NCBI GenBank assembly: GCA_001799675.1
Contig: MGTX01000014.1
Span: 25,290-89,289, forward strand
Length of the DNA stretch: 64,000 nucleotides
Direction: 5' to 3'
DNA from: Elusimicrobia bacterium GWA2_66_18
Lineage (GTDB): Bacteria > Elusimicrobiota > Elusimicrobia > UBA1565 > UBA9628
In this document: in pieces, positions 51,276 through 58,571 of the stretch
How positions within the stretch are numbered: position 1 is the stretch's first letter
Layout: each line of letters starts with the position of its first letter
The notes under the pieces: model-generated
Databases searched by the model: none
The model's input: only the letters and a program-made list of their open reading frames with translations
Told to the model about the DNA's origin: nothing
Position numbers and translations under genes: made by a program

Positions 51276-52727
51276 CTAGTGGCCGGAGGAGGAGGGTTTC
51301 ATACCGAAGAGGGCCCGGAGGTCGGCGGCGGCGGTGCCGGCCGCGACGATGGCGCGCTGGATGACGCGGTTGACGTCGCCGCGCGGCGTGTAGCCGCGCT
51401 CGAGCCGGACGGCGGGATCCTCGAAGGCCCGGCGCGAGAGTCGCGCGATCAGGGCGGGCTCGGGAGAGACGACGATGTAGTGGCGGGTCTGGACGATGTT
51501 GACCAGTCCCCACGAAGGCCAGGAGGCTTCGGTGTGAACGGTGACGGGATGGGAGGAATGGTGGCCTGCCGCGGTCCAATGAGCGACGAGACGGCGGGAG
51601 AACTCGGCGAGGCGATTGTTGCCGGCCCCGTCGACCAGGGCCTCTACGTCGAAGTCGCTCGAAGGGCCGGCCGAACCGGTCGCGAAGCTGCCCAGCACGA
51701 TGGCCGCGCGCACGCGGTCGGGGGCGCGAGGGTTCTCCTCGTTGAGGGTCCGCATGAGGACGCTCATGAAAGCCTCGCGCACCTCGTCCATGCGGCCGCT
51801 CCGTTGGAAGTCGAGGACCGTCCGCTCTCTGTGCGGAGGCAGGAGGCCGTCGAAGAAATCCGCGAGTCGGTCGGGGCGCATCGTCGACGCCTTGAGCAGG
51901 GGGTCGCGGATGTTCTTGTACATGTTCGTGTGCGCGCGCTTCTCGGCGTTGAAGCCCTGGGCGCGCGTCATGAAGCGTTCCAGCGCCGCGCGCTCGCGCG
52001 CGCCTACGCCGGGACCGTCGAAATAGCGCGCGAAGGCGCCGCGGAACTCCCGGATGACCAGGCCGTCTTCGAGGGCGCTGCCGCCCAAGGCGTAGAAGCG
52101 GCCGCTCATGCCGGTTACGCGCATCGCCGTAAAGAAGGACCGCGGGCTCGACACCGCGACGGGGCCCTCGGCGCGGGCCTGCTTCCAGCGGCCGATATAC
52201 CCGGGCCACATGTCCTTGATATGCGTGTACATGTACCAGAAGAAGCTGCGCGCGGTGATCCTACCGTAGCGCAGCCGGTCGCGCAGGCGGTCGCGCCGGG
52301 ATGGGGCGATGTGGTCGGGATCGTAGATGGAGGCCGCGGCGCGCGCCGCGGCATAGGGGCCGGCGGGATGCAGGACGGCGACGGACGCAGGCTCTCCGGC
52401 CGCAACGGCGCCGTCCTCTCCCGGGGCAGCGGGCTTGGCCGCGTCGAAAAAAGCATCGGCCGCAACCTTGGCCTTCTCTTCTGAGGCTGCGGAAGAGGGA
52501 CCCTCGGAGACGGCGACGGTGACGGTGACGGGAAGGATCGCCGTCTCGGGGAGGACGGTAAGGAACGACACGGTCGGCGCGGCCGGCGAGCCGGCGGCGA
52601 CCCCGAGACGTCCCTGCAGAGCGACGGGACCCGGGGCGCGACCGCGGATCTGGGAGAAGACCGGGGCGCCCGTCAGGACGCTTGCCAAAGCGAGGAAGGC
52701 GGAGAGGAGTTTCCTCCTAGATGCCAT
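51276..52727 (-). CDS. Exported protein with a nucleotidyltransferase-like domain
   Basis: A 483-aa protein with a signal peptide (MASRRKLLSAFLALASVLTG, cut near VFSQ) and an Ala/Pro-rich linker to about residue 130. A helical middle region follows, then at about 345-365 LGSFATGSAGPSSDFDVEAL. That is the GS-x9-DxD signature of the polymerase-beta/MNT nucleotidyltransferase superfamily, with both metal-binding Asp residues. A secretion signal on such a domain is very unusual because its substrates (NTP, RNA, protein AMPylation targets) are cytosolic. The ATG at 52727 is 7 nt after TATAAT. It is followed directly by ygiQ. Confidence 0.72.
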   Translation of the reverse strand: MASRRKLLSAFLALASVLTGAPVFSQIRGRAPGPVALQGRLGVAAGSPAAPTVSFLTVLPETAILPVTVTVAVSEGPSSAASEEKAKVAADAFFDAAKPAAPGEDGAVAAGEPASVAVLHPAGPYAAARAAASIYDPDHIAPSRRDRLRDRLRYGRITARSFFWYMYTHIKDMWPGYIGRWKQARAEGPVAVSSPRSFFTAMRVTGMSGRFYALGGSALEDGLVIREFRGAFARYFDGPGVGARERAALERFMTRAQGFNAEKRAHTNMYKNIRDPLLKASTMRPDRLADFFDGLLPPHRERTVLDFQRSGRMDEVREAFMSVLMRTLNEENPRAPDRVRAAIVLGSFATGSAGPSSDFDVEALVDGAGNNRLAEFSRRLVAHWTAAGHHSSHPVTVHTEASWPSWGLVNIVQTRHYIVVSPEPALIARLSRRAFEDPAVRLERGYTPRGDVNRVIQRAIVAAGTAAADLRALFGMKPSSSGH

Positions 52728-52734
52728 CGCATTC

Positions 52735-52740
52735 ATTATA
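52735..52740 (-). promoter_or_regulatory. -10 element (TATAAT), leaderless spacing
   Basis: A perfect minus-strand TATAAT ends 7 nt before the ATG at 52727. There is no ribosome site. Confidence 0.6.
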
Positions 52741-52836
52741 ACGGGGCCCCGGAACCGCCGCAACCTACTTAAGACCCATCCCGCAACGGACGAAGGGCCC
52801 AGCAGGGATGTTGTAATTCCCGTCACTGTCCGGCGC

Positions 52837-53316
52837 TCAATGGGCTGAAGGCTCGCGGGAGATGGCGAGGCTGTTGGAGGCCGCGCCCTCGGAGAAACGC
52901 AGGAGCATGCGCACGACCGTGCCGTCCTCGACGCGCACGAAGCGCTCGCGGGGCTGGAGGGGGTCTGCGAGGCGCGTCCACTCCCCCACGGGCGGCAGAA
53001 ACCAGTGCTCCAGGCGCACGGGCTGGTTTCCGACGGGCAGCTTGAGCTTCAGTATCCGCTCCTCGGACTTGCGCCCCACGCCCGTCTTCCCGACTTCCTT
53101 TCCGTCCACGAAGACCTTGGTGAAGGAGACGCCGTCGTCGTCGGGGCGGGGGACCGCCTCGGAGACGACGAGTATGAAGTTGGGGTCCTTGACTTCCGGC
53201 GCTTCCTGGACCGCAGGACGGGCGGGCGGGGGAGGAACGGCGGAGACGGACGACTTCGGCGCGGAAGAGACGCAGGCGGACAGCAACGCAACAAGGAGAA
53301 GAAGAGATTTCCTCAT
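52837..53316 (-). CDS. Small lipoprotein of unknown function
   Basis: A 159-aa lipoprotein with the lipobox LSAC at the end of a short Leu-rich signal. A Pro/Ala/Val-rich linker (about 20-40) leads to a domain of about 110 residues with beta-strand character (FTKVFVDGKEVGKTGVG, RLEHWFLPPVGEW). Not recognised. The ATG overlaps the stop of the four-repeat lipoprotein upstream (ATGA), so both are made together and may act together at the envelope. Confidence 0.75.
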   Translation of the reverse strand: MRKSLLLLVALLSACVSSAPKSSVSAVPPPPARPAVQEAPEVKDPNFILVVSEAVPRPDDDGVSFTKVFVDGKEVGKTGVGRKSEERILKLKLPVGNQPVRLEHWFLPPVGEWTRLADPLQPRERFVRVEDGTVVRMLLRFSEGAASNSLAISREPSAH

Positions 53317-54878
53317 TTCACGCGAACCCGGAAGGAATATTTATCCCGCACGTTGTTCTGGGCGGGATCGGCCGGTCTGAGGCGGACGGCGTACGTGCCG
53401 CGGTCGAGATCCCGGCTGATCGCGACGGGCTCGCCGGCCTTGGCGGCCGAAGACGAGGCCAACTCCCTGTACTCCTGGTCAAAGAGGGTGATCACGGGCG
53501 CCACGTTGATCACGCCGGTCAATTCGAGGTCGACGACGCCTTTCTGATAGACGTTGAACTCATAGAAGTCCGCGTCTCCCTTGGGCGCGAAATACCCGTC
53601 CACGGACTCGCCGACCTTCAAGGACTGGGCCGTGCCGGTGGAATCGTTGGGCTCCCACTCCAGGCCCGCCTGCCAGGCGATCAGCTTCTTCGTCAGCGTG
53701 TAAGGGGCGCGGCTGTCGGCCTTCTTGCCCGACTTCTCGCAGACGACGAGGTGGTAATCGCCCTTGGTCAAGCCCCAGCCCGTGAGAACCTCGGGCTGCT
53801 CCTTTCCCATGTTGTCGGCGATGGGAAGGCCGTTGCCTAGCGAATCCTTGAGCGTGAGGACCAAGTCCATGCCCGGCACGCCCGTGAGGTCGGCGCGCAG
53901 GAGGAACTTGCCGTCGGTGGCGATGGAGACCTTGTACCAGTCCTGGTCACCCGCCGGAGCGACGGCGCCCTGGATCGAGTCCAGCTCGAAGGGCGTGGCA
54001 TCGGCGCGCTGGTCGTTGGGCTCGAACTCGGTGCGGCCCTGGTAGGTCAGGAGCTCCGTCATGAGGTCGTAGGATGCGTCCGGGTTGCCCGCCGTCTTGT
54101 ACTTGGAGCGCAGGCGCAGAAGGAACTTGCCCGGACCGCGCACGCCGAAGTTGCGCAGGCTCTCGCCCTCGCCCACGCCGCCCGCGTCGCCCTCCTTGAG
54201 CTTGTAACCGTTGGTGTCGTAAACCTCGAGGATCGGGTCCACCTTCGGGACCTCGCTCACGTCGATGTTGAGGAGGAACAGACCGGGCTTTGCCACCTCC
54301 ATGGAAAACCAGTCCTCTTCGCCGGCCTCGGGATCCTCGCTGAGAAGGTTGCGCGTCGGCCAGTAATGCCCGCGGATCACTCCGCCGGCCTCCATGGGCT
54401 GAGCGGCGAGGGCGGAATCATTCGGTTCGCACTCCTTGCCCGAGGGCGACTCGAACCGGGTGACCAACTCGTAGCTCTGCGCTGCGTTGGCGGACTTCTC
54501 ATTCTTGTTCGAGACGACGAGATAGTAGACGCCGGGGGAAACGCCCAAGTCCAGGAGTTGCTCGTCGCCGCCGACCGTGGTCTCATCGACGCGCTTGAGT
54601 TCGCGACGCTCCTTGTCGAAGATCGCCAACACGAAGTCCACGTCACGGATGCCGCCGATCTTCGCCGACAGCACGCCGTCCGCCTCCAAGTCGAGCCGGT
54701 ACCAGTCCCGGTCCTTGGGAGTCGAGACGGCGCCCACCGCCTTGCGGCCGGCCCCGAGCGCCGTGGCCTGCTGGTAGGAATCGTTGGGCTCGACCTCCCG
54801 CGTCGGCCCGCACGCCGCAAGCATGAGCGAGAGAAGAAGGAGGGTCAGGCTTTCAAATCTTTCAAATAATCGGGCCAT
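53313..54878 (-). CDS. Lipoprotein with four pre-peptidase C-terminal (PPC)-type repeats
   Basis: A 521-aa lipoprotein (lipobox LAAC). Four copies of about 120 residues each begin with an EPND[SQ] motif (VEPNDSYQQA, CEPNDSALAA, FEPNDQRADA, WEPNDSTGTA) and continue with a G-x-D-W/F-Y/F pattern (DRDWYRL, EEDWFSM, DQDWYKV, DADFYEF), the signature of bacterial PPC beta-sandwich domains. These often sit C-terminal to secreted proteases; here they are strung alone behind a lipid anchor. The first 12 codons, including the start, lie inside the inverted-repeat-bounded RAYT element. Likely a surface adhesin or binding scaffold; the ligand is unknown. Confidence 0.8.
   Translation of the reverse strand: MARLFERFESLTLLLLSLMLAACGPTREVEPNDSYQQATALGAGRKAVGAVSTPKDRDWYRLDLEADGVLSAKIGGIRDVDFVLAIFDKERRELKRVDETTVGGDEQLLDLGVSPGVYYLVVSNKNEKSANAAQSYELVTRFESPSGKECEPNDSALAAQPMEAGGVIRGHYWPTRNLLSEDPEAGEEDWFSMEVAKPGLFLLNIDVSEVPKVDPILEVYDTNGYKLKEGDAGGVGEGESLRNFGVRGPGKFLLRLRSKYKTAGNPDASYDLMTELLTYQGRTEFEPNDQRADATPFELDSIQGAVAPAGDQDWYKVSIATDGKFLLRADLTGVPGMDLVLTLKDSLGNGLPIADNMGKEQPEVLTGWGLTKGDYHLVVCEKSGKKADSRAPYTLTKKLIAWQAGLEWEPNDSTGTAQSLKVGESVDGYFAPKGDADFYEFNVYQKGVVDLELTGVINVAPVITLFDQEYRELASSSAAKAGEPVAISRDLDRGTYAVRLRPADPAQNNVRDKYSFRVRVK
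54842..54855 (+). repeat. Left inverted repeat of the RAYT element
   Basis: GGGTCAGGCTTTCA, perfect match in inverse orientation to 55725-55738. It is also protein-coding on the minus strand (signal-peptide region of the PPC lipoprotein). Confidence 0.8.
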
Positions 54879-54913
54879 GGGAACTATTTCATGCCGCCAA
54901 CCGTATCCTAGAG

Positions 54914-55735
54914 GTGGGACGACGACCAAGAATACATTATCCCGGAGCCATCTATCATGCGATGGCCCGTGGTGTCGACGGAAGGGAAACGTTTGTCGAC
55001 CAGAGTGATCGTGAACTGTTTCTGACCACGCTTACGGAACTGCAACAAGAAACCGCCTTCACCTTGCTCGCCTATTGTTTGATGGGCAATCATTTCCATC
55101 TGGCAATCAAAGTCGGAACAGTCCCGCTCTCCACTATACTCCAGCGATTGCTCACGCGTTACGTTTCAACTTTCAATCTTCGTCATAGACGCACCGGCCA
55201 TCTCTTCCAGGCGCGATACAGGGCCGTTGTCTGCCTCCATCAGACCTACCTCCTGCAGTTGATCGCTTATATCCACGCAAACCCCGTTAGGTCAGGACTA
55301 GTCGCAACGCCAGAGGACTGGCGTTGGTCGAGCAGCCAAGCGTATACAACGGACAAACGGACAGGGCTCGTTGATCCAAATGCTTTACCACGGACGCTTG
55401 GATTGGACAATGATGCGCGATCAATGCAGGGTGATTTCGACCCCTGGCCGAGCGAGAGCGTGCCTTCACCGGTTTTGCTCCGGAATCCTTCCTCTGAAAG
55501 AACTCCCCTCGAATCTCTGGCTGCTCGCGTCTCATTGTCCTTAAATATTTCCATCGATACCATTTGCTCCCATCGAAAAGATCCGGCCATCGTTCGCGCC
55601 AAACGCATCCTTATCGCCAATTGTCTTCGGGAAGGACATTCCCTTTCGGATATCTCCCGATGGCTGCACTGCTCACCTTCGGGAATCCACTACCTAGCCT
55701 ATCCCAGGACGAATTTAAAAAAACTGAAAGCCTGA
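54914..55735 (+). CDS. REP-associated tyrosine transposase (Y1, TnpA-REP-type)
   Basis: A 273-aa Y1/HUH transposase. It opens with RIHYPGAIYHAMARG, a typical RAYT start. LMGNHFHL contains the HUH-type metal motif (HFH), then RYRAVVCLHQTYLLQLIAYIHANP, whose Tyr region is that of the nucleophile, and a WRWSSSQAY segment. The last about 65 residues form a DnaA/HTH-like helical domain. It is 50% GC or so against a GC-rich background. The start is the GTG at 54914. Such enzymes are usually single-copy and domesticated, acting on REP palindromes; inverted repeats flank this one. Confidence 0.92.
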   Translation: MGRRPRIHYPGAIYHAMARGVDGRETFVDQSDRELFLTTLTELQQETAFTLLAYCLMGNHFHLAIKVGTVPLSTILQRLLTRYVSTFNLRHRRTGHLFQARYRAVVCLHQTYLLQLIAYIHANPVRSGLVATPEDWRWSSSQAYTTDKRTGLVDPNALPRTLGLDNDARSMQGDFDPWPSESVPSPVLLRNPSSERTPLESLAARVSLSLNISIDTICSHRKDPAIVRAKRILIANCLREGHSLSDISRWLHCSPSGIHYLAYPRTNLKKLKA

Positions 55736-55738
55736 CCC
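55725..55738 (-). repeat. Right inverted repeat of the RAYT element
   Basis: TGAAAGCCTGACCC on the plus strand, the exact reverse complement of the left end; it contains the transposase stop codon (55733-55735). Confidence 0.8.
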
Positions 55739-55766
55739 CAACACCCAACACAACAACCACATCCAT

Positions 55767-57791
55767 TTAGAACTCGCGCGTCGGACGACCGAGGTAGACG
55801 TTCTTGACGAACCGCATCCAAACCGGCGCGCAGACGCTGCCGCCGGCTTTTCCGGGAGCCAACGGCACGCGCATATCGTCGTGCCCGACCCAGACGGCCG
55901 CGGCCAGGTCGGGAGTCACGCCCGCGAACCAGGCGTCGCGGTAGTCGTTGGTGGTGCCGGTCTTGCCGGCGGCCGGGAGGTTGAAGCCCAGGCGCCGGGC
56001 CGAGGCGTAGGCCGTGCCCTCGGGGCCGAGCACGCCCTTCATCACCTCGATCATCATCTTGCAGGTCTCGGGCTTGAAGACGACGGGGCCCGGCTCACCG
56101 GGCGCGCCGCCGAACTTAATGACCTTTCCCTCGCGGTCCGACACTTGGCGCAGCCACCAGGGCCGGACCGCGCGCCCGCCGTTGGCGAAGACGGCATAGG
56201 CCGCGGCCATCTGCAGGGGCGAGAGGTCGGCCGTCCCTAGAGCGAGCGAGAGGTTTCGCGGCCAGCGCTCGACCGGGATGCCCGTGGCCGTCGCGAGGGC
56301 TTCGATGACCCGGTCGATATCGATGCCCTGGAGCAGCTTGATCGCGACCGAATTGAGGGACTTCCACAGTGCGAAATCCAGGCGCACCGAACCGAAATAC
56401 TTGTTGCCGTAGTTGTGCGGGAACCACTTCTTCCCGCCGCCCACGGAGTAGGTGACGGGCGAGTCCAGGTATTTCGTGTCCTGCGCGGCTCGGCCCTCGT
56501 CGAAAGCCGAGGCGAAGATGAAGGGCTTGATCGCCGAGCCCATGAGACGGCGGCCGTCAACGGCCCGGTCGAGCTGGTTTTGGAAGGTGAAGCCCGACCC
56601 CCCCACCAGCGCCAGGAGCGCTCCATCTTGGGGATGCAGCGCCGCCAGCGCGCCCTCGACGGGGCTCTCCTTGCCGGCGGGCTCGCCGTCCTCGTCGGCC
56701 TGAGCTTCGGGACCGTTCTCGTGGGCCAGACGCTCGGACAAAGCCTCCTGAGCGGCCTTCTGCACCTCCAGGTCGAAAGTTGTGCGGATGACGAGGCCGC
56801 CGCGCAGCAGGCGCTCCTTGGTGAAATCCTTGAGCATCTGCCGACGCACGAACTCCACCAGGTAGGGCGCCTCATTGACGCGCGTGCGCCAGAACGAAAC
56901 CTCGGGGGAGCGGGCGCGACGCTCGAAGGAGGCCCGGAAATCACGCTCCACGCGGTCCAGGGCCGAGTCGGGAAGGAAGCCGTTTTTGGCCATGCGCTTG
57001 AGCACGGTGCGCAGGCGCGCTTTGGCCAACTCCGGCTCGTCGAGAGGGGAGTATTTGTTGGGGTTAGGGATGACCCCCACCAGCATCGCGGCCTCCCCGA
57101 CCTCCAGGGCGGAGGCGGGCTTTTCGAAATAGTATCGCGACGCGGACTCCACGCCGAAGTTCCCGTGCCCGAAGTAGGCGAAGTTGAAGTACATCAGAAG
57201 GATTTGGTCTTTGGTATACTTCTGTTCGAGTTTGCGCGCGCAGAAAAGCTCGAAGATCTTGCGGCCCAGAGTCTTCTTGCGGGTCGTGAACATTTGCTTG
57301 GCGAGTTGCTGGGTCAGAGTGCTGCCGCCCGAGACCCGGCGCGCGCGCGTCAGTGTGAAAAAGGCCGCGCGCGCGGTCGCCTTCCAGTCCACGCCGTGAT
57401 GTTGATAGAAATGCGCGTCCTCGCTGGCGACCAGGGCCTTCTTGAGGTAGGCCGGCAGGTCGTCGACGGAGCGCATGGTCTGGCCCTTCTCGACTGAGAA
57501 CTCGGCGATGAGCCGGTCCTTGGCGTCGAGGATGCGCGTGGGCGTCGCGGCGACGGATAACTTCGAAGCCATGTAGGGCACCTCGAATACCTCGTCGCCC
57601 TCCAGCATGTACTCCTCGCGGCCGGAGACGGTCAGATTGAGATAGTACTGGTCCATCTTCTCCACGATGGACGCTTCGAGTTGGTGGTAGCGCCACCAGC
57701 CCGCCAGGAACATGAAGCCGACCCCGGCGGCGGCGCACGCCGCCGCGGCCAGGACCGCCAGCGCCAGCCGCTTCAGCCAGGGGCTTCTCAC
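55767..57791 (-). CDS. Penicillin-binding protein 1A (bifunctional, class A)
   Basis: A 674-aa membrane-anchored peptidoglycan synthase. An N-terminal membrane helix is followed by the GT51 glycosyltransferase domain with ASEDAHFYQHHGVD (catalytic Glu, about 127) and GGSTLTQQLAKQMF. The transpeptidase domain has GSAIKPF (SxxK, about 418), SLN and KTGTT (about 610). It is shorter than E. coli PBP1A, lacking most of the OB-type insert. The GTG start lies 6 nt after a TATCAT. It is divergent from comF. Confidence 0.93.
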   Translation of the reverse strand: MRSPWLKRLALAVLAAAACAAAGVGFMFLAGWWRYHQLEASIVEKMDQYYLNLTVSGREEYMLEGDEVFEVPYMASKLSVAATPTRILDAKDRLIAEFSVEKGQTMRSVDDLPAYLKKALVASEDAHFYQHHGVDWKATARAAFFTLTRARRVSGGSTLTQQLAKQMFTTRKKTLGRKIFELFCARKLEQKYTKDQILLMYFNFAYFGHGNFGVESASRYYFEKPASALEVGEAAMLVGVIPNPNKYSPLDEPELAKARLRTVLKRMAKNGFLPDSALDRVERDFRASFERRARSPEVSFWRTRVNEAPYLVEFVRRQMLKDFTKERLLRGGLVIRTTFDLEVQKAAQEALSERLAHENGPEAQADEDGEPAGKESPVEGALAALHPQDGALLALVGGSGFTFQNQLDRAVDGRRLMGSAIKPFIFASAFDEGRAAQDTKYLDSPVTYSVGGGKKWFPHNYGNKYFGSVRLDFALWKSLNSVAIKLLQGIDIDRVIEALATATGIPVERWPRNLSLALGTADLSPLQMAAAYAVFANGGRAVRPWWLRQVSDREGKVIKFGGAPGEPGPVVFKPETCKMMIEVMKGVLGPEGTAYASARRLGFNLPAAGKTGTTNDYRDAWFAGVTPDLAAAVWVGHDDMRVPLAPGKAGGSVCAPVWMRFVKNVYLGRPTREF

Positions 57792-57797
57792 CGGCTC

Positions 57798-57803
57798 ATG
57801 ATA
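57798..57803 (-). promoter_or_regulatory. -10 element (TATCAT) of the PBP1A gene, leaderless spacing
   Basis: The minus-strand TATCAT ends 6 nt before the GTG at 57791, so the transcript should begin at the start codon. The divergent comF promoter must overlap this short region. Confidence 0.5.
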
Positions 57804-57855
57804 CTAAAGCCGCCCGATGACGGGAACCTTTGCGGGGGCCTCTGCGTATCACGGT

Positions 57856-58569
57856 ATGGGCTTTTTGACCGAAGCCGCGCTCCACATCCTCCTGCCGCGG
57901 GCCTGCGCGCACTGCCGCGGCGACATCCCCCTGGGCGACGCCGAGGTCCTCTGCCTCTCCTGCCGGGAGCTCCTCCCGGAGCCCCCGGACCCCGCCTGCC
58001 TGCGCTGCGGCGGCACGCTCGGCGTGCGCAGGGACTTCTGCCGCTCCTGCGCGGGACGGCTCTTCGCCTGCCGTCTGGTGCGCGCGGCGGCCGCGCACCG
58101 CGGCCCCGCCGTCTCGCTCGTCCATGCCTTCAAGTTCCGCGGGCTGCCCTGCGCCGCGCGCGCGGCGGGGCGCTTCATGGCGCGCGAGTTCGCGCGGCAC
58201 GGCGAGCTGGCGGGCTTCGACGCCCTGGTCCCGGTCCCGCTCCATCCGCGACGGGAGCGCCAGCGCGGCTACAATCAGGCCGAAATCCTGGCGCGGGAGG
58301 TCGCCGCGGCGACGGGTCTTCCGATCATGTGCTTCTTAGAACGACGGCATGGCAAAGGGCCGGCCTGGCGAATGGGAAAAGAGGAGCGACAAACGGAGTT
58401 ATCTGGAGCCTTCGCGGTCAGATCCGGCTGTGAAAAGGATACGACAGGAAAACGGCTGTTATTAATCGATGATGTCTGCGCCACCGCGACGACGCTGGAG
58501 GAATGCGCCCGGGCCCTGAGGGAGGCGGGGGCAGCCGACGCGGCGGGCTGGGTATTCGCGCGGGCCTGA
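57856..58569 (+). CDS. comF: ComF family phosphoribosyltransferase-like protein
   Basis: A 237-aa protein of the ComF/GntX family. An N-terminal zinc finger (CAHC, CLSC, CLRC and CRSC knuckles) is followed by a type I phosphoribosyltransferase domain. RQRGYNQAEILARE is conserved, and LLLIDDVCATATTLEECA is the PRPP-binding loop. Family members contribute to natural transformation in competent bacteria. ATG 57856 was chosen because homologues begin just before the first CxxC; the alternative ATG 57817 adds 13 residues. It is convergent with the histidine kinase gene, ending 2 bp away. Confidence 0.9.
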   Translation: MGFLTEAALHILLPRACAHCRGDIPLGDAEVLCLSCRELLPEPPDPACLRCGGTLGVRRDFCRSCAGRLFACRLVRAAAAHRGPAVSLVHAFKFRGLPCAARAAGRFMAREFARHGELAGFDALVPVPLHPRRERQRGYNQAEILAREVAAATGLPIMCFLERRHGKGPAWRMGKEERQTELSGAFAVRSGCEKDTTGKRLLLIDDVCATATTLEECARALREAGAADAAGWVFARA

Positions 58570-58571
58570 TT

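Larger units (their letters stand above)
54842..55738. mobile_element. RAYT element bounded by 14-bp inverted repeats
   Basis: GGGTCAGGCTTTCA (54842-54855) and its exact reverse complement TGAAAGCCTGACCC (55725-55738) enclose 897 bp that hold the transposase gene. GC is visibly lower than in flanking DNA. The right repeat contains the stop codon of the transposase. The left repeat lies in the 5' end of the divergent lipoprotein gene. No target-site duplication is apparent. Confidence 0.7.

Noticed and set aside
49467-52484. 1005-aa plus-strand ORF
   Set aside because: Runs opposite ygiQ and the exported nucleotidyltransferase gene, both with recognisable motifs; the translated product has none.
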